Assembly: GCF_900114785.1 (NCBI RefSeq)
Contig: NZ_FOUG01000005.1
Coordinates: 186,001-250,000 of the forward strand
Direction of reading: 5' to 3'
Length of the DNA: 64,000 nt
From: Variovorax sp. OV329
GTDB lineage: Bacteria > Pseudomonadota > Gammaproteobacteria > Burkholderiales > Burkholderiaceae_C
Within the stretch, counting starts at the first letter, position 1. The number at the start of each line of letters is the position of its first letter. This document shows positions 57,773 to 64,000 of the stretch, piece after piece. The notes under the pieces are model-generated. The model had not been told where the DNA came from. It saw only the letters and a program-made list of their open reading frames with translations, and did no database searches. The position numbers and the translations under genes were made by a program.

Positions 57773-59412
57773 AGCAGATCCTCCGGCACCAACGGGCTGA
57801 GCAGCCGGTTGTACAGGCGCTGGCTCCAGGTGGACTCCGGTTCGAAGTGCAGGATGATCTCCTTGTCCTCGTCCATGGTGAGCCATTCGATCTCGTCGCG
57901 CTCGGGCACCAGGCGCAGACGATAGGCGCTTTCCAGCTTGCTGATGTTGATGACGCGCAGCAGCTCGCGCGCCAGCTGCGGGCTCTCGACCATGATGCCC
58001 AGCTCGGTGTTCGAGGTGGCCGAGCGCGGATCGAGGTTGACCGAGCCCAGCAGCACCTTCTCGCGGTCCAGCACCGCGGTCTTCGCGTGCAGCCGCCCCA
58101 GTGAGTTGCCGAACATCCCCAGGCGCTTGTTGCTGGTGGTGCGCTGGGGGCTCAGCTCGTACAGGTCCACGCCCGCCTTGAGCATGCGCTCGCGATAGCG
58201 CATGTAGCCGCCGTGCACCAGCGGCTCGTCGTTGGCGGCCAGCGAGTTGGTCAGCAGCGTGACCTTGACGTTGCGCTTGCACAGGGCCTCGAAGGCTTCC
58301 ATGCCGCGCTCGCCCGGCACCAGGTAGGGCGAGGTCATGTAGACCTCGCTCTTGGCGTCCATCAGCTGCGCCCAGACGCGGGCCGTGACGCTGGTGGCGA
58401 AGGCTTCGTCCTCGCTCATGGAGCGCAGCTTGGCGGGCGGGTCGGCCACCGCGTTGGCCTTGCCCCAGATCATGCCGATGCGCCCGGAGTCCAGCTCCTC
58501 GCCGATCGGGCCGTAGCCCAGCACGTCGGTGGGCGGCAGCACCACCTTGGGGGCGGGCGCCGCCATGTTCACCTGCTCGTCGAACCCGCGTGCCATGGCC
58601 GCCCGCGCGGCGTGCGGCGCAACGATGCGCTCGATGGGATAGACCTCCTCGCTGTTCCAGTAGTCGTCGAAGATGCCTTCGAGCTGCCGCACCACCTTGC
58701 CCATGAACAGGGCGTCCATGTCGACGAAGTTCTGCGCGGTGTTGAGCGTGAAGTACTCGTCGGCGATGTTGCGCCCGCCTGCCACGCCGATCACGCCGTC
58801 GGCGATGAACAGCTTGTTGTGCATGCGGTGGTTCAGGCGGGTGATGTCCAGCGGCGACGAGGCAAATCGGCTTACGAGACCGTCGCGCCCGCAGCAGAAA
58901 GGGTTGAACAGGCGCACCTCCACGTTGGGCGTGGCCTTCAGCGCCATCAGCAGTTCCTGGGTGGTGGCGGTGTAGAGGTCGTCCACCAGCAGCCGCACGC
59001 GCACGCCGCGCAAGGCTGCCTCCTTCAGGTGGCGCAGCAGCAGGCGGCCGGTGCCGTCGTTGGCGATGACGTAGTACTGCACGTCGAGCGAGCGCTGGGC
59101 GCGCTTGGCCAGCTCGATGCGTGCGTCCAGCGAATAGACGCCCAGCGGCATGAGGCGGAAGCCCGAGTGCTCGTCCGGAGGGGTCGACGAATCCACGATC
59201 CTGGCCAAGGGCGTGTTCGGGTCCATCGGCAGCGCCAGGGCCGGCTCGCTGGCACGCTCCTGCGGCGGCAAGCTGCCGCAGCTCGCCAGCACCAGGCAGG
59301 TGCCGAGAGCAAGAAGCAACCGCGCCAGCCAGGGGGCCGTCGGCGCGGCGCGCCTGCGCGGAGCCAGCCATCCGAATAAGATGCCGGCGACCCACTGCGA
59401 GACTCTGAACAT
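57769..59412 (-). CDS. Phospholipase D-family lipoprotein (cardiolipin synthase-like)
   Basis: A 547-residue protein with two HKD motifs, HNKLFIADG and HAKTAVLDR, plus the GSVNLDPRSATSNTELG block after the second. These features are shared with ClsC-type cardiolipin synthases. A lipoprotein-like signal ending LVLASC lies at about residue 45. The ATG at 59412 and the peroxiredoxin ATG at 59411 share the palindrome CATG. Its stop shares CTAG with the SnoaL gene, so both ends abut opposite-strand genes without any spacer. A start downstream of 59412 is possible and would relax the first overlap. Confidence 0.87.
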   Translation of the reverse strand: MFRVSQWVAGILFGWLAPRRRAAPTAPWLARLLLALGTCLVLASCGSLPPQERASEPALALPMDPNTPLARIVDSSTPPDEHSGFRLMPLGVYSLDARIELAKRAQRSLDVQYYVIANDGTGRLLLRHLKEAALRGVRVRLLVDDLYTATTQELLMALKATPNVEVRLFNPFCCGRDGLVSRFASSPLDITRLNHRMHNKLFIADGVIGVAGGRNIADEYFTLNTAQNFVDMDALFMGKVVRQLEGIFDDYWNSEEVYPIERIVAPHAARAAMARGFDEQVNMAAPAPKVVLPPTDVLGYGPIGEELDSGRIGMIWGKANAVADPPAKLRSMSEDEAFATSVTARVWAQLMDAKSEVYMTSPYLVPGERGMEAFEALCKRNVKVTLLTNSLAANDEPLVHGGYMRYRERMLKAGVDLYELSPQRTTSNKRLGMFGNSLGRLHAKTAVLDREKVLLGSVNLDPRSATSNTELGIMVESPQLARELLRVINISKLESAYRLRLVPERDEIEWLTMDEDKEIILHFEPESTWSQRLYNRLLSPLVPEDLL

Positions 59413-59971
59413 GACGCGTTCGATCCAAAAGGTATTTGCAACGCTGGCGATGATGCCCGCAATTCTGGCCGGCTTGCCAGCCCAGGCCGCACTCGACATC
59501 GGCGAGTCGGCCCCGAAGTTCAATGCGCCGGCAGCACTGGACGGCAAGCCCTTCACGTATTCACTGGCGACGGAACTGTCCAAGGGGCCGGTGGTGGTGT
59601 ATTTCTTTCCTGCCGCCTTCTCCACCGCCTGCTCGATCGAGGCCCATGCCTTCGCCGAGGCCATGGACCAGTTCAAGGCCCTGGGCACCACCGTGATCGG
59701 CGTGTCTACCGACGACATGGACACGCTGTCGAAGTTCTCCAGCCAGACCTGCCAGGGCAAGTTCCCGGTGGCCTCCGACGCCAACAAGGACATCAGCAAG
59801 GGCTTCGACGCGCTGATGCAGACCCGGCCCGACTATGCCAACCGCGTCTCCTACGTGGTGGCGCCCAATGGCAAGGTGGCCTATTTCTACCAGAGCCTCA
59901 ACCCCTTCAAGCACGTCGAGAAGATGCTCGCGGCCGTCAAGGACCTGCCGCAGAACCGCGACAGGAAGTAG
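59411..59971 (+). CDS. Exported peroxiredoxin (AhpC/TSA family)
   Basis: A 186-residue thiol peroxidase. A Sec signal peptide ends near AQA-A (residue 25), so it acts in the periplasm. The peroxidatic Cys is in FFPAAFSTACSIE, and a second Cys in SSQTCQGKFP may be resolving. The SKGFDALMQTRPDYANRVSYVVAPNGKVAYFY block is typical. Start is ATG at 59411, head-to-head with the phospholipase D gene. It converges with sbcB, with 17 bases between the stops. Confidence 0.9.
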   Translation: MTRSIQKVFATLAMMPAILAGLPAQAALDIGESAPKFNAPAALDGKPFTYSLATELSKGPVVVYFFPAAFSTACSIEAHAFAEAMDQFKALGTTVIGVSTDDMDTLSKFSSQTCQGKFPVASDANKDISKGFDALMQTRPDYANRVSYVVAPNGKVAYFYQSLNPFKHVEKMLAAVKDLPQNRDRK

Positions 59972-59988
59972 CCGCGGGCTGCCCGGCA

Positions 59989-61443
59989 TCAGGCCGAGGG
60001 CGTGATCGCCTCGGCGTAGTCGTAGAGCTCGGACAGCAGGTTCTCGGTGCGCTCGTCCTGCGCCTGCTGCGCCAGTTCGTCGATCTGGGCGAAATAGGCG
60101 TCGACGTTGCGTGCCCCGCCCTCGCCTTCCAGCAGCCGCGCCGCGCGGTGCTGCTCCCAGCGCTCCGCCTCCTCCGGCGACAGCGTATCGAGGAAATTGC
60201 GGGCGCGGTAGCGGAACAGCAGTTCTTCCAGCCGCGGATCGTCGAAGCCGCTGCGCGCGCGGGCCAGCTCGGCCGGCGCCATGCCGCGCAGGCGTTCCAG
60301 CCGCCGGCGATCCTCGTTGCCGACGAAGCCGCCATACAGGTCTTCATCGACGTCCAGGCTGGCTTCCTTGGGCCGCGCAAAGACCTCGGGCCAGATGGCG
60401 CTCATGTCCGGCAGCTGCGCCGCCAGCTCGGCATGGCGCATGGCCTGCGGCATGTCGATCTGCCAGCGCTGCGCCATGGCGTCGCTGAGTGTGCGCAGGT
60501 TGCCCACCACCATGGGCGACTTGTTCAGGTGCACGCTCTTGATAGGCAGGCGCGTCACGCCCTCGGGAAGGTCGGCGCTGCGGGTGAACATGCGCTCGCG
60601 GATCGTCGCGGCATCCAGCGTGGCGAGTCCGGTGGGGTCCTGCGACAGGTCCCAGGCCAGCAGTTCGTTGCGATTGCTCGGATGGCTGGCCAGCGGCCAC
60701 ATCACGGCCAGGCAGCCGCGCTCGGCCGGGAACATGCCCGACACGTGCAGGAAGGGCCTGACGCTGCCCCGCACCGCCGGCAGGCCCAGCTCGGTCGCCA
60801 CGCGCTCCTTCTTGCGCAGGGCGAAGGCAAAGTCGAAGAGCTTGGGCTGGCGCTCGCGGATGAGCCGCGCCAGCGCGATGGTGGCCCGCACGTCCGACAG
60901 CGCATCGTGCGCCGCCTCGTGCACCAGGCCGTTGGCCCGGCTGAGGTCTTCCAGCTTGAAGCTGGGGGAGCCGTCTTCCCGTCGCGGCCACTCGATGCCG
61001 TCGGGGCGCAGCGCGTAGGTCAGGCGCACGACGTCCAGCAGGTCCCAGCGGCCGCTGTCGTTCTGCCACTCGCGCGCGTAGGGGTCCATCAGGTTGCGCC
61101 AGAACAGGAAGCGCGTGACCTCGTCGTCGAAGCGGATGGTGTTGTAGCCCACGCCGATGGTGCCGGGCTGCGCCAGTTCGCGCTCGATGCGCGCGGCGAA
61201 CTGGTGCTCGGGCACGCCGCGTTCCAGGCACTGCTGCGGCGTGATGCCGGTCAGCAGGCAGGACCCCGGGTCGGGCAGGAAGTCGGGCGCCGGCTGGCAG
61301 TACAGCATGAGCGGCTCGCCGATCTCGTTGAGTTCGGCGTCGGTGCGGATGCCGGCAAACTGCGCCGGGCGGTCGCGCCGCGGATTGACGCCGAAGGTCT
61401 CGTAGTCGTGCCAGAAATAGGTGAGAGCGGGGGAAGAAGACAT
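59989..61443 (-). CDS. sbcB: Exodeoxyribonuclease I
   Basis: Single-strand-specific 3'-5' exonuclease (484 residues) that acts in recombination and mismatch repair. The DEDD exonuclease motifs are DYETFG, the IGVGYNTIRFDDEVTRFLFWRNL block and HDALSDVRATI. The exonuclease fold is followed by the SH3-like and C-terminal helical regions of ExoI. The ATG at 61443 gives MSSSPALTYFWHDYETFG, the usual family start; a long upstream extension in this frame reads antisense to the neighbouring hydrolase and is rejected. Confidence 0.95.
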   Translation of the reverse strand: MSSSPALTYFWHDYETFGVNPRRDRPAQFAGIRTDAELNEIGEPLMLYCQPAPDFLPDPGSCLLTGITPQQCLERGVPEHQFAARIERELAQPGTIGVGYNTIRFDDEVTRFLFWRNLMDPYAREWQNDSGRWDLLDVVRLTYALRPDGIEWPRREDGSPSFKLEDLSRANGLVHEAAHDALSDVRATIALARLIRERQPKLFDFAFALRKKERVATELGLPAVRGSVRPFLHVSGMFPAERGCLAVMWPLASHPSNRNELLAWDLSQDPTGLATLDAATIRERMFTRSADLPEGVTRLPIKSVHLNKSPMVVGNLRTLSDAMAQRWQIDMPQAMRHAELAAQLPDMSAIWPEVFARPKEASLDVDEDLYGGFVGNEDRRRLERLRGMAPAELARARSGFDDPRLEELLFRYRARNFLDTLSPEEAERWEQHRAARLLEGEGGARNVDAYFAQIDELAQQAQDERTENLLSELYDYAEAITPSA

Positions 61444-61548
61444 GCGCAGATGAGGAAAACTCGGGTCGGCCGGCCTGCAAGAATATCCGCAAGCGCAAGC
61501 GAGCCCCCGCAGCGCCGCCAAGAAGAACCCGTCGAGGAGACAAACAGC

Positions 61549-62919
61549 ATGGATCCCAAGGCGCTGCAGGCTGCCCTGCAATACGTCGAGAGCTGGCTCG
61601 GCTTCCAGATGCGCGCGCTCGAGCGGCCCGGCTTGACGCTGGCCATCAGCCACAAGCAGCGCGTCGTCCTCGACCTGGCGCTGGGCCAGGCCGACATCCT
61701 GAAGAAGAAGCCGATGACGCCGCGCCACCAGTTGCGCATCGCTTCGCATTCCAAGAGCTTCACGGCCGTGGGCATCCTGAAGTTGCGTGAACAAGGCCTG
61801 CTCAACCTGGACGACCCGGTCGACCGTCACGTGCAGGGCCTGGCGCCGGAGATGGCGAAGGTGCGGCTTTCGCAGTTGCTCTCGCACAGCGCCGGGGTGG
61901 CGCGGGACGGCGCGGACGCCGGCCAGTTCCAGGACCGGCATCCCTTCCTGAGCCGCGCGCAGTTGCTGGCCGACCTGGCCGCCGGGCCCGCCATTGCGCC
62001 CAACATGCGCTTCAAGTACTCCAACCACGGCTTCGCCCTGCTCGGCCTCGTGATCGAGGCCATCACGGGCGAAACCTACGCGGACTGGATGCAGCGCGAG
62101 GTCATCGGGCCCGCAGGCCTGAAGGACACCTTGCCGGACGCGCTGCCGCCGGCACGCATGCGCCTGGCAAGCGGGCACTCAGGCCGCCTGCTGCTGGGGC
62201 GTCGGGTGGTCGTGCCCGGTGCGCAGCCCACCCACGCCATTGCGCCGGCCGGGGGATTCGTCAGTACCGCGTCGGACGTGGCCCGCTTCTATGCGCAATT
62301 GCTGCCGCAGGCTGCCAGGAGCGTGCTGTCGGTCGAAAGCCGGCGCGAACTGATGCGCAGGTACGCCCAGGTGCCGCACAGCACCCTGCCCGCCTGGTAC
62401 GGGTTGGGCGTCATGCACGGCAGCTTCCAGGGCTGGGACTGGGTCGGCCACACCGGCGGCCTGCAGGGCTTCGTGTCGCGCAGCCTGGTGCTGCCGCAGC
62501 AGGAGATCGCGATCTCGCTGCTGGCCAACTCCCTCGATGCCTTCACCTGGCCCTGGGTCGACGGCATCCTGCAGACGCTGCAGGTCTTCGACAGGCATGG
62601 TGCCCCCAGCGCCCGCACGCGCGGATGGAGCGGCCGCTGGTGGAGCCTCTTCGGCCCGACCGACCTGGTGCCCGCGGGAGACCGCGTCTTCGCCATCGCG
62701 CCGGCCATGACCTCGCCGTTCACCGACGCGACCGAACTCACGCCAAAGGGCAAGGACCGCGCGCTGATGTCGCAGGCCAACGGCTATGCCGCCTTCGGCG
62801 AGGAAGCGCGGCTGGTTCGCGACAGCCAGGGGCAGGCCAAGGAGCTGTGGCTGGGCGGCTCGCTCAACCGGCCAGAGAAGGTGGTGGCGCGCGAAGTGCA
62901 GCGCCGCTACGAGGGCTGA
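61549..62919 (+). CDS. Serine hydrolase of the beta-lactamase/class C fold
   Basis: A 456-residue member of the beta-lactamase-like esterase/peptidase family. The nucleophile is in SHSKSFTAV (SxxK), the YxN motif is in KYSNHGFALLG, and the HTG-type third motif is in GHTGGLQGF. There is no signal peptide, so it may be cytoplasmic. Specificity (esterase, D-aminopeptidase or other) cannot be read from sequence. The ATG at 61549 is used; the same frame is open far upstream but over sbcB antisense. It converges with the cardiolipin synthase. Confidence 0.88.
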   Translation: MDPKALQAALQYVESWLGFQMRALERPGLTLAISHKQRVVLDLALGQADILKKKPMTPRHQLRIASHSKSFTAVGILKLREQGLLNLDDPVDRHVQGLAPEMAKVRLSQLLSHSAGVARDGADAGQFQDRHPFLSRAQLLADLAAGPAIAPNMRFKYSNHGFALLGLVIEAITGETYADWMQREVIGPAGLKDTLPDALPPARMRLASGHSGRLLLGRRVVVPGAQPTHAIAPAGGFVSTASDVARFYAQLLPQAARSVLSVESRRELMRRYAQVPHSTLPAWYGLGVMHGSFQGWDWVGHTGGLQGFVSRSLVLPQQEIAISLLANSLDAFTWPWVDGILQTLQVFDRHGAPSARTRGWSGRWWSLFGPTDLVPAGDRVFAIAPAMTSPFTDATELTPKGKDRALMSQANGYAAFGEEARLVRDSQGQAKELWLGGSLNRPEKVVAREVQRRYEG

Positions 62920-62929
62920 AGCTGCGTTC

Positions 62930-64000
62930 TCAGAGCAGCGGCGAGAACAGCCGGGCCACCGAGTCTCCCAGCCGCCGCAGGAAGGGCTGCTTGCGCATGC
63001 CGCGCACGCCGGAGGAACTGTGCAGGTCGGTCTCGAACTGCGCCGCCAGCGGCTTGGCCAGCTCGGCCCCGTAGACCACCGCACACACCTCGAAGTTGAG
63101 GCGAAAGCTGCGGTTGTCGAAGTTGGCCGTGCCGATCATGGCGCAGTTGTCGTCCACCACCAGGGTCTTGGAGTGCAGCATGCGGGCCTTGTATTCCCAC
63201 ACCTTCACGCCAGCGGCGATCAGCTCCTCGTAATAGGAGCGGGCCGCTGCGCTGACGATGAGCGAGTCGCTGCGCCGCGGCACCAGCAGCCGCACGTCCA
63301 CGCCGCGCAGCGCGGCACTGGTGAGCGCCATCATGGCCGGCTCGCCGGGCACGAAGTACGGTGTGGTGAGCCAGGCGCGCTGGGTCGATGCATTGATGGC
63401 GGCCAGGTGCATGCGATGGATGGCCTCGAGCGGGTTGTCGGGCCCGCTGGTCACGATCTGCACGGGGATGTCGCCCGCATCCACCCGCGGCAGCAGGTGT
63501 GGCAGCGCGGCGTCGATGTCGCGCGGCATGTCGCCGGTGGCATAGATCCAGTCCTCCAGGAAGGTGGTCTGCAACCAGCGCACTACGCTGCCCTCCAGCC
63601 GCACGTGCACATCATGGTAGGCGTCGACGCGAGTGCGCTTGTCCTCCTCATCGGTGATGTTGACGCCGCCGGTGAAGCCGACCCGGCCGTCGCACACCAC
63701 GATCTTCCGGTGGGTGCGGTAGTTGGTCACCGGCCGCAGGCGGCGGCCGATGCGGGTGTCATGGAACAGCGCCACCTCGATGCCGGCCTCGCGCATCGGC
63801 GCCATGAACTTGCGGCCGATGCGCTTGGAGCCCAGCGCGTCGATCAGCAGCCGCACCGACACACCCTCGCGGGCGCGCTCGATCAGCAGGTCGCGCAGCT
63901 GGGTGCCGATCTGGTCGGGCTCGTAGATGTAGTACTCGAGGTGAACATGGTTCTTCGCCTCGCGGATCGCCTCGAAGATGGCGTCGTAGGTTCGGGCCCC
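62930..64000 (-). CDS. Cardiolipin synthase (N-terminus outside the window)
   Basis: The 356 residues present contain both HKD motifs of a cardiolipin synthase/phospholipase D: YRTHRKIVVCDGRVGFTGGVNI and MLHSKTLVVDDNCAMIGTANFDNRS. The segment YFVPGEPAMMALTSAA lies between them. The frame is still open at the window edge (HLEYYIYEPDQIG region), so the start is further right. It is the second phospholipase D-type gene within 5 kb. Whether it is ClsA- or ClsB-like needs the missing N-terminus, where ClsA has two membrane spans. Confidence 0.92.
   Translation of the reverse strand, partial: GARTYDAIFEAIREAKNHVHLEYYIYEPDQIGTQLRDLLIERAREGVSVRLLIDALGSKRIGRKFMAPMREAGIEVALFHDTRIGRRLRPVTNYRTHRKIVVCDGRVGFTGGVNITDEEDKRTRVDAYHDVHVRLEGSVVRWLQTTFLEDWIYATGDMPRDIDAALPHLLPRVDAGDIPVQIVTSGPDNPLEAIHRMHLAAINASTQRAWLTTPYFVPGEPAMMALTSAALRGVDVRLLVPRRSDSLIVSAAARSYYEELIAAGVKVWEYKARMLHSKTLVVDDNCAMIGTANFDNRSFRLNFEVCAVVYGAELAKPLAAQFETDLHSSSGVRGMRKQPFLRRLGDSVARLFSPLL

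Noticed and set aside
60148..61548. Long N-terminal extension of the serine hydrolase over sbcB
   Set aside because: The extension is antisense to sbcB and has no hydrolase motifs; the ATG at 61549 gives a complete domain.

Overview
The window is a GC-rich, densely coding chromosomal segment. Gene content and protein signatures (tolB-pal-cpoB beside msbA, the rng-maf-rlmH-rsfS-nadD-hemF-purD chain, nadE-glnB, the aat/bpt pair, DUF3619/DUF3106 genes behind a small sigma factor) suggest a betaproteobacterium of the Burkholderiales, most likely Comamonadaceae (Ramlibacter/Variovorax-like). That placement is an inference from gene content, not a database match. No rRNA, insertion sequence, prophage or CRISPR array was seen. 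One tRNA gene is present.

Layout. (1) 1-7512: the start of a leftward urea ABC transporter operon (urtA, urtB, partial urtC). Divergent from it are a very large NCS1-permease/histidine-kinase/receiver fusion and a coupled LuxR-type response regulator, then a small orphan gene with an operator-like palindrome. (2) 7676-11377: tRNA-Lys, tcdA and the tolB-pal-cpoB envelope operon. (3) 11530-20212: msbA, then a tightly overlapping leftward housekeeping chain rng-maf-rlmH-rsfS-nadD-hemF-purD-yebC, in which RsfS carries a long histone-H1-like tail. (4) 20333-33145: two converging arms that together resemble an aryl-polyene/xanthomonadin-type pigment cluster. The right-facing arm holds a methyltransferase, a chorismatase, an acyltransferase and a glycosyltransferase. 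The left-facing arm holds ACP, a membrane protein, an AMP-ligase fused to a hotdog dehydratase, an LpxL-like acyltransferase, a LolA-like protein, an MMPL exporter, a polysaccharide deacetylase, a methyltransferase, a dehydratase and a ketoreductase. No ketosynthase is present anywhere in it, which is the most unusual feature of the window.

(5) 33274-38386: a DUF853 ATPase, the two aminoacyl-transferases of the bacterial N-degron pathway (aat, bpt), an IclR regulator and a D,D-endopeptidase. (6) 38506-46361: a leftward branched-chain amino acid block (ilvB-ilvH-ilvC-pssA-leuA-leuA). A leader peptide with tandem rare CTA leucine codons, followed by a strong terminator, precedes the first leuA gene, which is the organisation of a transcription attenuator. 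(7) 46660-54368: a small sigma factor with DUF3619, DUF3106, RDD, dgkA and LOG genes, then glnB/nadE leftward and an EamA transporter/GNAT pair rightward. (8) 54444-64000: soluble and membrane-bound pyrophosphatases facing away from each other, a SnoaL-like protein, a phospholipase D lipoprotein, a periplasmic peroxiredoxin, exonuclease I, a beta-lactamase-fold hydrolase and a partial cardiolipin synthase.

Most genes overlap by 1-4 bases (ATGA, GTGA, TGATG), so translational coupling is the rule. Starts were chosen from Shine-Dalgarno position, overlap with the preceding gene and the usual family N-terminus; where these disagree the entry says so.
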